A DNA stretch of 64,000 bases from the NCBI RefSeq assembly GCF_007676705.1, contig NZ_VEBF01000001.1:1364001-1428000 (forward strand), given 5' to 3'. Shown here in pieces: positions 36,500 through 44,944 of this stretch. This DNA comes from Paenibacillus xylanexedens (lineage in GTDB: Bacteria; Bacillota; Bacilli; Paenibacillales; Paenibacillaceae). Position 1 is the first letter of the stretch. Each line of letters opens with the position of its first letter. Position numbers and translations under genes: made by a program. The notes below the pieces were generated by a model. The model was given only the letters and a program-made list of their open reading frames with translations, was not told the origin of the DNA and did not search any database.

Positions 36500-37069
36500 T
36501 TAAAAGTTCCTGATCGTGTACTGTCCTGCTTCACCAAGAAAATCACTTTTGGTTAACCCTTTTTCTCCGAGTAAAATCCTGTAGTTCGATATCGTACCGT
36601 CATGTGAAATGATAAACGTATTGCCACTCTGTTTCCTGCACCATTCAAGAAGCTGTTCAGCTAATATCCCGAATCGTTGTGCATTCATCTGATTAATACT
36701 TTCTTCCCAACAGTCCAATCCCAATTCAACCATTCTTATGTCAGTATACTGATTGCTGAGTTCTTCCTTCGTATAGATCTGATCGCAGACGAAAGGAACA
36801 AACTCCGGATTCTGAGGAAACATTCTTGGCCCAACCAGCGGACTGAAGAATGCAAGATTTTTGTTAGGGATTAGAAGGAGTGCTGTTTCGATCGTACGTT
36901 TCGTTGGACTAACCAAAATGACGTCTTCAGGCGCAAAAACGACTTGTTTACGCAATGCTATAACCTGACTTTTTCCCAATTCAGTGAGGCCAGGGTGCAG
37001 GCAATTTAATCGGTTAGGGTAATCTATCAAGTGTTCACCATGACCATGACGAATAAATGTAATGTTCAT
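36500..37069 (-). CDS. Histidine phosphatase (phosphoglycerate mutase-like) protein
   Basis: 189 residues. N-terminal FIRHGHGEHL carries the phospho-accepting His (RHG), and the second catalytic His lies in TFIISHDGTIS. Substrate could be a small phosphoester; no context points to one. ATG 37069 (MNITFIRHG) follows AGAGGG; the extra 15 codons upstream have no site. It ends one gene before the truncated GNAT. Confidence 0.82.
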   Translation of the reverse strand: MNITFIRHGHGEHLIDYPNRLNCLHPGLTELGKSQVIALRKQVVFAPEDVILVSPTKRTIETALLLIPNKNLAFFSPLVGPRMFPQNPEFVPFVCDQIYTKEELSNQYTDIRMVELGLDCWEESINQMNAQRFGILAEQLLEWCRKQSGNTFIISHDGTISNYRILLGEKGLTKSDFLGEAGQYTIRNF

Positions 37070-37076
37070 AAGCCCT

Positions 37077-37568
37077 CTATTTCTGAATGAAGTGTCTGAT
37101 GCCTTTTGCATCAAGAAGGTTACTCAGTTCCTTTTTCAAAAACACAGGGTAGACTTCCATCTGCTCTAGTTCGTCCAAAGAAAACCATTTGAAAATTAAC
37201 TTACCGTTATCTTCTAGACCTTTGAATTCAATTTCACTATATAGCTTATGGGCTTCCGGCAATGTGATGATATAATAAAAACCAACTTCATGATATTTCA
37301 GGCCATCATATTCAAAGAAATCTTCACTAACATATGCGAGCCTTTGCGCTTCTACATGAACACCCAGTTCCTCCGCCATCTCTCGCACAATAGCCGCTTC
37401 TGTTGTCTCGTGCAATTCCACCCGCCCTCCGGGCAGATTCCAGAAATCGTCCTGTTCAGTCGTATGCAAAAGAACTCTTCCTTTGTCTATCACAATACCT
37501 GCCACACGAAAGTTGAATTTATTGTTTTGCTGCTCATACGATATATTTTTGTTTTCTGAATTACTCAT
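37077..37568 (-). CDS. NUDIX hydrolase
   Basis: 163 residues. Nudix box: GGRVELHETTEAAIVREMAEELG (G-x5-E-x7-REMAEELG). N-terminal FRVAGIVIDKGRVLL is typical. Substrate unknown. ATG 37568 sits in an ATGA overlap with the upstream small membrane-protein gene, so expression is coupled. The longer frame to 37664 lacks a ribosome binding site. Confidence 0.85.
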   Translation of the reverse strand: MSNSENKNISYEQQNNKFNFRVAGIVIDKGRVLLHTTEQDDFWNLPGGRVELHETTEAAIVREMAEELGVHVEAQRLAYVSEDFFEYDGLKYHEVGFYYIITLPEAHKLYSEIEFKGLEDNGKLIFKWFSLDELEQMEVYPVFLKKELSNLLDAKGIRHFIQK

Positions 37569-37750
37569 CTCGCTGACCATCCATCGGACAATCCATCCAT
37601 GAATCCCATGATGAATGACGGAATGATGAGTACGAGCAATAAAATCAAACTGGCTATGCCCCATCTAAGAATTACTTTCCGTTTGCTTCGAACACCTATA
37701 ATAATTAAGCTTGCAGTTGTTGCAATTAGGGCTACTTCATAAAATGTCAT
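37565..37750 (-). CDS. Small two-helix membrane protein
   Basis: 61 residues (MTFYEVALI...) with two hydrophobic helices (about 3-19 and 27-49) joined by a basic GVRSKRKVILRWG turn. Start ATG 37750 follows GGAGGTTAG. It overlaps the NUDIX gene by 4 bp (ATGA). No family recognised; the coupling suggests the pair act together or are simply co-expressed. Confidence 0.68.
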   Translation of the reverse strand: MTFYEVALIATTASLIIIGVRSKRKVILRWGIASLILLLVLIIPSFIMGFMDGLSDGWSAR

Positions 37751-37797
37751 AAAACTAACCTCCGGTATGTATTCGTATTTCATTATCTTGTCTGATG

Positions 37798-38049
37798 TTA
37801 CTCATAAATCTTACCCATATACATGATCTGAGCACATCTCTTCCACGGGTTATCCGGCTTCTCGTAATGGAGTAATCCATCCACCGACTCCCGCCCCCAC
37901 TCCGCTGCTGCTTCCAAAAATGACGCTATTGAATCATTTTGCCATTCATCTGCATAATCTTTCCGATCCTTGCTTAATTGTTGCAGGAAAGCCATAAAGG
38001 TCACTTCATCTTCGACTTCATTTACAAGCTCAAATAACGTTTTTTCCAT
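37798..38049 (-). CDS. DUF7660-like small acidic protein
   Basis: 83 residues. The pattern FLQQLSKDRKDYADEWQNDS, FLEAAAEWGRES and KCxQIMYMGKIYE-like ending fits the DUF7660 group of small Firmicute proteins. Function unknown. ATG 38049 has AGGTGA about 11 bases upstream. Confidence 0.62.
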   Translation of the reverse strand: MEKTLFELVNEVEDEVTFMAFLQQLSKDRKDYADEWQNDSIASFLEAAAEWGRESVDGLLHYEKPDNPWKRCAQIMYMGKIYE

Positions 38050-38092
38050 GTTGTTTTGTTCACCTGCTTTCAATTAGCCTAGCTTCGTATGG

Positions 38093-38935
38093 TTACTCCA
38101 GAATCTTTTCTAGTTTGCGCCTACAAGCCTCGAGGTCATAATCCGAATTATCCAGCCATACCTTATCCATCTCAAGTAAGCCATAGATTTCGGACTCCAG
38201 CTTCTTTCTTTCCTGCAAAACCTGTACCGTACCCTGAACACCCTGATAACCCTGCGCTTGCCCAAAGCCCTGATTCGTATAATAATTAATGAAGCCCTCT
38301 GACCATTCTTTTGGTCTTTCACTGATCGCCTTATCAAAGGTATATGATATATCCTTCTGATCGATATAGATGAGAAGCGGATTCAGAGCATGAATGATAC
38401 GCCCCAGTCCCAATACATACTGCACGTTCTGCTCTTTGGATTGATTACATTTGACAAGACCCATGGTCAGTGGATTCTGGATAAAACAACATTCAAATAT
38501 CGTAATGGAGTCATCATTCGTGCTTAACACGTTCTTGGTGAAATTCTGCCACTTCTCGGTGATCAGTTTAACATTTTGTGCAAAAGAAATTTCGTAAATA
38601 TCTCGGCTAAATATATCCCCCACCACCTGATCGGGAAGCTCTATTCCCCGTTGTTCTTTCATCTTACCGTATGGGATCAGAACACCTTGATCATAGGCAA
38701 TCGCATTACTTTCCAGAATCTCTCTGTAATCTTCATACGTGGTTAGTAGGGCCTCGAAGTCTTCAGCATGATAAAAAGCAACGCCTTCGTAATCTGCAGG
38801 GTGATCCAGGTTTCCTTCCTGGAATAGTTGCACCTTCTTGCCTTGTCCTATCAGGATTTTGGATACCATCTTGGCAGTCGTCGACTTGCCCGAACCTGGC
38901 AATCCTTCAATGAGTATTAATCGCCTTGCCATCAT
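38093..38935 (-). CDS. P-loop kinase-like ATPase
   Basis: 280 residues with a Walker A GLPGSGKST at about 10-18 (LIEGLPGSGKSTTAK). The family resembles stand-alone small P-loop kinases or tunicamycin-resistance-like proteins; a phosphate acceptor cannot be named. ATG 38935 or 38932 follows AGGGAGATG. Downstream neighbour is a small DUF7660-like gene. Confidence 0.75.
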   Translation of the reverse strand: MMARRLILIEGLPGSGKSTTAKMVSKILIGQGKKVQLFQEGNLDHPADYEGVAFYHAEDFEALLTTYEDYREILESNAIAYDQGVLIPYGKMKEQRGIELPDQVVGDIFSRDIYEISFAQNVKLITEKWQNFTKNVLSTNDDSITIFECCFIQNPLTMGLVKCNQSKEQNVQYVLGLGRIIHALNPLLIYIDQKDISYTFDKAISERPKEWSEGFINYYTNQGFGQAQGYQGVQGTVQVLQERKKLESEIYGLLEMDKVWLDNSDYDLEACRRKLEKILE

Positions 38936-38991
38936 TACATCTCCCTTTTTTTCATGAAAATTATGTGTATAGCATGATTAAGACGATGTTC

Positions 38992-39441
38992 TTAATCTAT
39001 GTCTGCAAAAATCCATTGCGCGTTATCGCCATCCGCTTTCTTTTTCCAAAACACCATGATATGGCTAGCTTCCTCTTCATTCTCTCTTAATTCTGTAATC
39101 GTCACGACTCCCTGATAGAGCTTTTTTTGCTCTTGTATAATGATCTCACCCATTGAGATGACTTTTCGAACTTTAGAACCTGCCATGCCTGAGACGGGTG
39201 ATTCAGGATCAATCAAACTCATATATGCCTTTTCATCCTTTTCGTATAAGTAACGCATTCGGGCATTCATAAGTTTGACGATTTCCAGTTTGTCCCCTGT
39301 ATAGTTTGTTTCATCGAGATACTCTGGTGGGATGTCTTCCTTCTCTTGGGCTATTGATTGCTGTACATTTTCAGTGTTTTCCTTGTTCTGACAGGCAACC
39401 AGAAGTAGAAACAATAATGAAAACAACGTTAGTTTCTTCAT
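38992..39441 (-). CDS. Small lipoprotein, unknown function
   Basis: 149 residues with a lipoprotein signal ending LLVAC (C17). The mature region is acidic and resembles NTF2-like or transport-accessory folds only in length (SLIDPESP, MVFWKKK, QWIFADID). The start is MKKLTLFS at 39441. No terminator was found. A 22-base palindrome (38976-38997) overlaps its stop. Confidence 0.65.
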   Translation of the reverse strand: MKKLTLFSLLFLLLVACQNKENTENVQQSIAQEKEDIPPEYLDETNYTGDKLEIVKLMNARMRYLYEKDEKAYMSLIDPESPVSGMAGSKVRKVISMGEIIIQEQKKLYQGVVTITELRENEEEASHIMVFWKKKADGDNAQWIFADID

Positions 39442-39602
39442 ATTCAGTCCTCCAATCAGCATTCATCTACTCTTCCAAACCTCTCAAAATCATGAGCTGC
39501 GTTGGACGCTGGATTCCATCTATTTCTTTCAAATCCATCATAACCCATAATGTGGGATTTGCGAACAACGAATAAGGCACTCTGTTTATATAATACTTCT
39601 CA

Positions 39603-39649
39603 CAAAAAAACACGCTGCCCTGCACGAGGTACATCATGCAAAGCGCGTG
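39603..39649 (-). terminator. Terminator after the 40 kb hypothetical gene
   Basis: Minus strand CACGCGCTTTGCA pairs with TGCAGGGCAGCGTG (one bulge, wobbles), followed by seven T residues. It separates the transcript from 39.8 kb upstream of the lipoprotein. Confidence 0.82.
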
Positions 39650-39825
39650 GATATGAGCTGAACTTTCATCCAAATTTTTTAACTGTCTAACATCAATCTA
39701 GCTATCTATCTATGAAATATCATGTTCGTTATACCGATGGCTTCAATCTGGATCTCGCTTTTTTTATTATCCGTAAAAAGGTAATCATATGTTGAAAAGA
39801 TCCCCATATGCCGTATGCTCATATA

Positions 39826-40224
39826 TCAAACACCGTAATATTGTTTATAATCTGAGACCCATCCCTCTTTGGAGAAATCAATAAAATCATATGGCTCGCA
39901 CTGTCTAAGGTACTGCAACTCCTCATGCGCCTGTTCCCCGTCCGTATCTTCCAGATAGGATAAAGTCTCTTCATATCCCGCACCACATAATAACTGCACA
40001 TCAATATAACTGCCCGTGTCCTGATTCTTTCGTTTGGCCTGCCAGATAAGCCCGGTGTCCTCCACATTTCCAATACAGAACAGCATGATGCACAACAGTT
40101 TCAGAACCTCGTTATCCTCTGACTTTCGGTTCTCAATCTCTAGTTGAAGCAGTTCACGGATCGACTCTCGATGGATGCCATTAGGCTCCAATCCGTACAA
40201 CTGCAGCAGTTCTTCCTCGTTCAT
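39826..40224 (-). CDS. Hypothetical protein
   Basis: 132 residues, starting MNEEELLQLYGLEPNG, strongly acidic, with IENRKSEDNEVLKLLCIMLFCIGN in the middle and QYYGV at the C-terminus. It is soluble with no signal peptide. I do not recognise a domain. ATG 40224 has GTAAGGAGAG. It lies just downstream of the LytTR/DUF3021 pair and could share their transcript. Confidence 0.6.
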   Translation of the reverse strand: MNEEELLQLYGLEPNGIHRESIRELLQLEIENRKSEDNEVLKLLCIMLFCIGNVEDTGLIWQAKRKNQDTGSYIDVQLLCGAGYEETLSYLEDTDGEQAHEELQYLRQCEPYDFIDFSKEGWVSDYKQYYGV

Positions 40225-40239
40225 ACTTGCTCTCCTTAC

Positions 40240-40650
40240 CTACTTGAGAATGTTATTTAACTCTTCCGCTTTTTTCCTGCTATCCATTCTAGCATAAAAA
40301 TAGAAAGCGATGATGTGCAGCACAATGGATAACAACCACATGCCGGGGAACCAGGGAGCAATCAAATGGAACATATCCGTGGAGAATAACCATACGATCC
40401 CCATGCCTCCTGTAATGCTAAAGGTAGAAGATATAACAATATTCCACATCGGTTTCAACGTAAAATAGTTCCAAAGTACGTTGTACATCACACCAAATAA
40501 TACAGCGGCAATTGCTGAAATGCCGGCAATATTCCACAAATAGCCCATTTCGATGGGTTGATCATTATAGAATAGGGTCAATAGCAAGGTCACCCAGAGT
40601 GAAGTAACGGTGAATACTTGAAAAAAGGAAAGCCTAAGCTGCATCATCAT
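40240..40650 (-). CDS. DUF3021 membrane protein partner of the LytTR regulator
   Basis: 136 residues with four predicted membrane helices and no soluble domain. It matches the DUF3021 membrane partner of LytTR proteins, which in related systems antagonises or senses signals for the regulator. First ATG 40650 overlaps the LytTR stop (ATGA), so it is translated in a coupled way. The signal is unknown. Confidence 0.82.
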   Translation of the reverse strand: MMMQLRLSFFQVFTVTSLWVTLLLTLFYNDQPIEMGYLWNIAGISAIAAVLFGVMYNVLWNYFTLKPMWNIVISSTFSITGGMGIVWLFSTDMFHLIAPWFPGMWLLSIVLHIIAFYFYARMDSRKKAEELNNILK

Positions 40651-41093
40651 GATAATTTCCCCCTAAAGTTTTTAATATAAAATCGACTGACAAAGTAACT
40701 GGAGCTATCGGTCAGATCTACCTTAATCCGAGCATGGTCTGTTGCAGAGAATGCGGTGATATACCGTGTGTTGATGATCGTTTGATTATTAATTTTCACA
40801 AAATGAACGTCATCCAGGTCTTCTTCCACAAATTTCAAGCGTTTGTTATGCAGGTATCTCTCGCCTGTAATCACACGTACACAACACATCCGATCCTCTG
40901 ACTCAATCGCGACCACCGAGCTCAATTGAATCTGTACGTTGCGATTGTTCTTGGCATGGATGACCGTTAGTTGGGTTTCCGATTGACCGATCGCTTTTTC
41001 AATACGATCCCACTTCGACCTCTCCTCAGGATGAGTTATGACCTTAACCATCCTTTTTTCAATTGCTGTATTCTCTTCAAAAATGACTTTCAC
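40647..41093 (-). CDS. LytTR-domain transcriptional regulator
   Basis: 148 residues. No receiver domain is present; a short N-terminal segment is followed by the LytTR DNA-binding domain (about 50-148) with VVAIESEDRMCCVRVITGERYLHNKRLKFVEEDL and FVKINNQTIINTRYI. GTG start 41093 has GGAGG seven bases upstream; the longer frame to 41111 is less likely. It is paired with a DUF3021 gene. A 10 bp direct repeat at 21 bp spacing lies upstream and is probably its own operator. Confidence 0.85.
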   Translation of the reverse strand: MKVIFEENTAIEKRMVKVITHPEERSKWDRIEKAIGQSETQLTVIHAKNNRNVQIQLSSVVAIESEDRMCCVRVITGERYLHNKRLKFVEEDLDDVHFVKINNQTIINTRYITAFSATDHARIKVDLTDSSSYFVSRFYIKNFRGKLS

Positions 41094-41156
41094 GTGTTGC
41101 CCTCCTCTCACAACTCATATTACTAGCATGGTTATGACTATCCCACTGTATTGCGT

Positions 41157-41187
41157 TTTGTTGCATGATTTTGCAGGTTTGTTGCAT
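41157..41187. promoter_or_regulatory. Direct-repeat operator of the LytTR regulator
   Basis: TTTGTTGCAT (41157-41166) is repeated exactly at 41178-41187, so the repeats start 21 bp apart, two helical turns. LytTR proteins bind paired 9-10 bp direct repeats with this spacing. It lies 64 bp before the start of the LytTR gene, on its promoter side, so autoregulation is likely. Confidence 0.65.
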
Positions 41188-41203
41188 CGGCACGACGTAG
41201 ACA

Positions 41204-41230
41204 ATAAAAAAACCACTCCGTAGGAGCAGT
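41204..41230 (-). terminator. Terminator after the 41.3 kb gene
   Basis: Minus strand ACTGCTCC and GGAGTGGT form a short stem with two wobbles, then TTTTTTT. It lies just beyond the stop of the gene at 41299-41799. Confidence 0.7.
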
Positions 41231-41298
41231 TCTTCTATGTACTCATCCTGAGTATTCAAGGCATGAGCTATTCTTTTTTATCAAGGTGCTGCCTTAAC

Positions 41299-41799
41299 CT
41301 ACTCGACCTCCAGATACATCTCCTGATTTTGCAGAATCATCTTGTTCATGTGTGTTATAGCTGCTTCTGCCACAGTCTGATATGCAGCATATAATGCCTC
41401 TGTTCTCTGGAGCAGGATTGGGTCCTTCTCCAGATCCGTTGGCAGCACCTCACGCCACTCATCATCTACCCTATTTTTGTCCGTAATGAGAATTTCTATC
41501 TGGTCCAGTACAGTTACCATCTCATCTAAATGAAAAAAGTGCATCCCTTTTTTGATCCCATTCCAACTCTTGATCTCGATGATGTTATACGCCGAAAACC
41601 AATAAAATTCTGCCAGACTTTTCGTGTGATTGTGATAGGAATAGAACAGAAATAAGGCTTGTTGCCCTTCGTGTAACTGTCGGTATATCTCTGTTTTGGC
41701 TGCCATATCTTTGCCCCGTACAGACACAAGCATCGGTTTAATACACAACCAGCTAAGTTGCTTTGAATGTACATCTTCTGCTCGCACTCTAGCCTTCAT
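41299..41799 (-). CDS. Hypothetical protein
   Basis: 166 residues, soluble, helix-rich, with many Trp/Tyr/His residues (HNHTKSLAEFYWFSAYN and KKGMHFFHLDEMV). I do not recognise a domain. The frame is open to 41913, but AGAGGAG sits just before ATG 41799 and the longer version would overlap the DUF4188 gene. Unknown function. Confidence 0.62.
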   Translation of the reverse strand: MKARVRAEDVHSKQLSWLCIKPMLVSVRGKDMAAKTEIYRQLHEGQQALFLFYSYHNHTKSLAEFYWFSAYNIIEIKSWNGIKKGMHFFHLDEMVTVLDQIEILITDKNRVDDEWREVLPTDLEKDPILLQRTEALYAAYQTVAEAAITHMNKMILQNQEMYLEVE

Positions 41800-41824
41800 A
41801 ACATTCTCCTCTCTATTCAGCGCT

Positions 41825-42328
41825 TCAAGGATTATCTGGTGCTTCCACTGCTGGGTCATTCTCTCCGCCCATTCTGCGTCTGGATGTCTCCATCCTGCCT
41901 GTCGCTGGCACATGTTCAGACGCTTTAGCTAATCCGAATTTTGGCAGATTGGCATATATGGTCTCGAAGGAACCTGACTGAGCTTTGTATGTTTCATGGT
42001 AGATCCCCACAGTTCCATCGGAACCAATGGAGCGGTTGAATCTTTTCCAAGCTTCCAAGTGCAGTCCACCTCGTGCGTATTGCTCCAATTCATCGTAAGA
42101 GCGCCAATATTGTAGTAGCGTCACCCCGCGCCAGCTTATAAAATACTCTGTACTCAGAAATCCGGTCTCCGGATTCGTATACAGTTCTTTGATCATCGGG
42201 CCCATGGACTTAAAGACAGGCAGCCATTTGTGTATAGCCCACAAACGATTGATCCTCATTCCGATAATAAAAACAACAAATTCTCCCTCGATCTGAGCTG
42301 AATATCTTCCCTTATGTACGTTCGCCAC
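41825..42328 (-). CDS. DUF4188-domain protein (monooxygenase-like)
   Basis: 167 residues of the DUF4188 family: N-terminal YSAQIEGEFVVFIIGMRIN, then WRGVTLLQYWRSYDELEQYAR, resembling phenylacetaldoxime dehydratase-like and antibiotic-monooxygenase folds. Function unknown. GTG 42328 lies six bases after GGAGG (AAGGAGGAGTGAC); the longer frame begins at 42355 without a site. Confidence 0.78.
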   Translation of the reverse strand: MANVHKGRYSAQIEGEFVVFIIGMRINRLWAIHKWLPVFKSMGPMIKELYTNPETGFLSTEYFISWRGVTLLQYWRSYDELEQYARGGLHLEAWKRFNRSIGSDGTVGIYHETYKAQSGSFETIYANLPKFGLAKASEHVPATGRMETSRRRMGGENDPAVEAPDNP

Positions 42329-42361
42329 GTCACTCCTCCTTCTCGTCAAATTCATTCGGAT

Positions 42362-42580
42362 TCAACGGATCTGGACAACCCTTCCAATCCGCTCATAGGC
42401 TTCCAATGGGAAATCAAAACTCCACCTTTTGCGATATTCCTCCGGTCCCATTTCCTTCAATTTGCTTAGTTCTCTGTAAAACAGCTTGGTCAACTTAACC
42501 AGCGTTAGCTCTTCAGACATGAGTAACCGACCCTTTGTGACGTCTTCTGGGCTAAAGTTATCACTCATCTCATACACCAT
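42362..42580 (-). CDS. Hypothetical protein
   Basis: 72 residues with the internal start MSDNFSPEDVTKG. The sequence is mixed and not clearly domain-like; it ends AYERIGRVVQIR. No ribosome binding site stands out (AGGTAA lies 11 bases before ATG 42580). Weakly supported as a gene but the codon pattern and position between two neighbours make it plausible. Confidence 0.4.
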   Translation of the reverse strand: MVYEMSDNFSPEDVTKGRLLMSEELTLVKLTKLFYRELSKLKEMGPEEYRKRWSFDFPLEAYERIGRVVQIR

Positions 42581-42622
42581 AAATTGAACGATTACCTGTG
42601 AACGTTTCTTGATCCGGAATCG

Positions 42623-42814
42623 TTATTCTCCAGGTTCGGTCTGCATGGTCATGGTTACCTCAGCTGCTCCTCTGTGCAATGCAACGATATGGCGTGCCAC
42701 CTCATCAACCGCATCCGACAAAAAAGAAACCGGAATCTCAATCTGTTCTCCTTGATTAGGTTGGATCGTAATATCCATCCATCCGTATGGTTCAAGCGTC
42801 ATAACGATGTCCAT
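42623..42814 (-). CDS. Hypothetical small protein
   Basis: 63 residues starting MDIVMTLEPYGWMDITIQPN. A strong AAAGGAGG site lies six bases before ATG 42814. It is rich in beta-prone residues, with no signal peptide. I do not recognise a family. Same-strand neighbours are unknown proteins too. Confidence 0.58.
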   Translation of the reverse strand: MDIVMTLEPYGWMDITIQPNQGEQIEIPVSFLSDAVDEVARHIVALHRGAAEVTMTMQTEPGE

Positions 42815-42976
42815 AGCCATCCTCCTTTATGCGATTCTATGATGCAGAATTAACTGAAGACCATGCCTTTCATTACAGTTATCTTCTAATGAGTCAGGTG
42901 GTAAAGCCATGCCCCGATATCCTTACCAACGGCATACACCAAATTTAACACAATGATTGTGTTCATGCCCCTTGTA

Positions 42977-43249
42977 TTATGTTTGTTTCTCTGCTATTAA
43001 AACTCTTACGATGCTTGTCGCATTTTTGAATTTCATTCTGTTATTCTTCTGTTGGTGGTCCCAACCATGTCTTATTGCATATTGAATAAGGTTGGATATC
43101 AGTTCGGGTTCATAGACAAATATATCCCATGTATCTTCCCAAGCAACATCGAACTCTATAAATGTAGATTTATGTGTATTGGAATAAATCCGAATAACAA
43201 TATCGTATGCCTGCTCATCCACAACATATAAGAACAGTGTTTCATTCAC
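42977..43249 (-). CDS. Hypothetical protein
   Basis: 90 residues starting MNETLFLYVVDEQAYDIVIRIYS, with a VAWEDTWDIFVYEPELISNL segment. It looks like a small soluble domain. No strong ribosome binding site was seen. It lies between two same-strand unknown genes. Confidence 0.52.
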   Translation of the reverse strand: MNETLFLYVVDEQAYDIVIRIYSNTHKSTFIEFDVAWEDTWDIFVYEPELISNLIQYAIRHGWDHQQKNNRMKFKNATSIVRVLIAEKQT

Positions 43250-43302
43250 TACAATTTTGCAGACTTGTTTCCTGTATACCTTCAGGTAAATCCCTCCCTT
43301 AC

Positions 43303-43938
43303 TTACACACTGCTGCGTAAATCTTTATATACATTCCATTTTGTATACAATTGTTTTAGCGCTAATCCTGTTGTATGTATGAACTTGTCCATAGCTTCCA
43401 TGGATAAAATATTTAACTCACCCAAGGTTTCGTTGTCAGGATTAGCTAAAAACTCAAGCTTCTCTTCCCTATACTGATACACCTCAGATTCCAGTAATCC
43501 ACCTATCTCAAATGCTTTTCCCACGTTCAGCTCATTTAACCATTCAAGGGCCCCGTTCCAATTCTGTAGAATCATAAACTCCAGCTTCGTGACATCCTGT
43601 GTATACACGCTTCTTCCATTGGGGTGGACTTCATATGCAGGATAAATATCGAAAGTCCACACGCGATCCGTATAGATATGGGCGATGTATCCGCACAAAT
43701 ATTGCATGAATTTGGGATCCCTATAAGCTAACTTCTTATTGGACTCAAAAAATCCTTTAAGTTCTTCGTCTGTTGCGAACCTTCCTGCCTCTGGCATGAG
43801 GTGGGTTTTTGCCTTCTCAGTACGAATATTAGTTCTTACGTGAATGGAATCAGGAGCGAGGCTTCCCAGTAACAACTCAGGGGATGGCTTGGATATCAAT
43901 TCGGATGCAATTGCAAAATGAACCATCGGCCAAGGCAT
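43303..43938 (-). CDS. Zinc-dependent phospholipase C-like hydrolase (paralogue)
   Basis: 211 residues. It opens MPWPMVHFAIASELI and has the GSLAPDSIHVRTN segment and an internal YIAHIYTDRVWTF, the same ligand-bearing arrangement as the gene at 27.7-28.4 kb. No signal peptide. The ATG has AGGAG before it. A second family member in the same window suggests an expanded paralogous family in this genome. Confidence 0.68.
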   Translation of the reverse strand: MPWPMVHFAIASELISKPSPELLLGSLAPDSIHVRTNIRTEKAKTHLMPEAGRFATDEELKGFFESNKKLAYRDPKFMQYLCGYIAHIYTDRVWTFDIYPAYEVHPNGRSVYTQDVTKLEFMILQNWNGALEWLNELNVGKAFEIGGLLESEVYQYREEKLEFLANPDNETLGELNILSMEAMDKFIHTTGLALKQLYTKWNVYKDLRSSV

Positions 43939-43987
43939 TTACAAACTCCTTTCTTTATTAAAAGGCTCAACTATGATGTTCTATGAT

Positions 43988-44368
43988 TTACAAAGCTAAG
44001 TGCTCACTCTCTTGTACATGTATCAATTCAATATCCTCACAATAAAATCCTAATATTCCGTTCTCGTAGTCCTCAACGAAATATTTCATCGGATGATATC
44101 CGTGGTCTTTCAGATCTTTAATATTAAACCCACTTATCTGAACTAGAACACCATGAGGCTTATAATGAAAATTTTCAATATTAGTGAATCTAAAAAGTAA
44201 TTCATATGTAACATTGGAGAATTTCATTAAAAATGTAATATCTGCTATCGAAATATTTTCATAATATTTGTCTTGTTTTATATACAGATTCAACCCAGCA
44301 ACCCACTCCAAATTTTGAACAGAAAATGCTGGAATAAAAGGTTGAATTAAGTCCATGTTTTTCATCAT
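43988..44368 (-). CDS. Hypothetical protein, possibly immunity-like
   Basis: 126 residues (second ATG 44365 gives one residue fewer) with the pattern WVAGLNLYIKQD and FTNIENFHYKPHGVLVQISG. It resembles small immunity proteins in size and beta-rich, aromatic composition but no specific family is recognised. AGAGGTAG precedes the start. Confidence 0.5.
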   Translation of the reverse strand: MMKNMDLIQPFIPAFSVQNLEWVAGLNLYIKQDKYYENISIADITFLMKFSNVTYELLFRFTNIENFHYKPHGVLVQISGFNIKDLKDHGYHPMKYFVEDYENGILGFYCEDIELIHVQESEHLAL

Positions 44369-44408
44369 GATCTACCTCTATTCATTTTGAGCTATTCTAT
44401 TAATGCTG

Positions 44409-44873
44409 TCACTCGCGTAGCAATTTAGACTCTCCTTGCTTCAAGTCTACAAATATAGGCTTCTGCACATTGTTAATTGTGGAAATATCAATCTCATCCA
44501 GACTTTTAAAAACAAGCTGTAATGACTCCTTTTGTTCATCTTCAAATAAAAGAGTTACCTGATCATCACAGAGTTTTCCTTCCAACTCCGCAATAACGTC
44601 AAATAAAAACATTACAAATACTACTTCATTTCCATCCGGATACGTATAGTGCATCCTCTCGCCCGTGTATATGGAGGCCAATTCATAAGAACTCACCTCA
44701 AGCCCTGTTTCCTCTTTCACTTCTCTAATCATGGTTTCTTCAATTCGTTCACCTGGCTCCATACCTCCACCGGGTAACCCCCAATCTCCATAATCTGATC
44801 TCTTTTGCAGCAGAACCCTCCCCATATGATCTCGAATAATAGCTCCACCCGTAACTACAATACGACTAGTCAT
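44409..44873 (-). CDS. NUDIX hydrolase
   Basis: 154 residues with the Nudix box GGGMEPGERIEETMIREVKE then ETGL. N-terminal VVTGGAIIRDHMGRVL and LLQKRSDYGDWGLP are typical of MutT-like enzymes. AGAGAGGAG precedes the ATG. Similar in the N-terminal half to the NUDIX at 30 kb. Substrate unknown. Confidence 0.87.
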   Translation of the reverse strand: MTSRIVVTGGAIIRDHMGRVLLQKRSDYGDWGLPGGGMEPGERIEETMIREVKEETGLEVSSYELASIYTGERMHYTYPDGNEVVFVMFLFDVIAELEGKLCDDQVTLLFEDEQKESLQLVFKSLDEIDISTINNVQKPIFVDLKQGESKLLRE

Positions 44874-44944
44874 TACTCTTGCTCCTCTCTGTTGGGTTGC
44901 TTCTCAACAGCTTACAATTTTAATCAGGAACCTTTTCTATTGAT

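Noticed and set aside
38976..38997. GATTAAGA-N6-TCTTAATC as a terminator
   Set aside because: A perfect 8 bp stem overlapping the lipoprotein stop codon, but it has no T-run on the minus strand; left as an unexplained palindrome.
39467..39600. A possible 3' gene remnant ending IDGIQRPTQLMILRGLEE
   Set aside because: It reads like a protein C-terminus but runs through a terminator hairpin upstream and has no start signal after it; kept out of the gene list.
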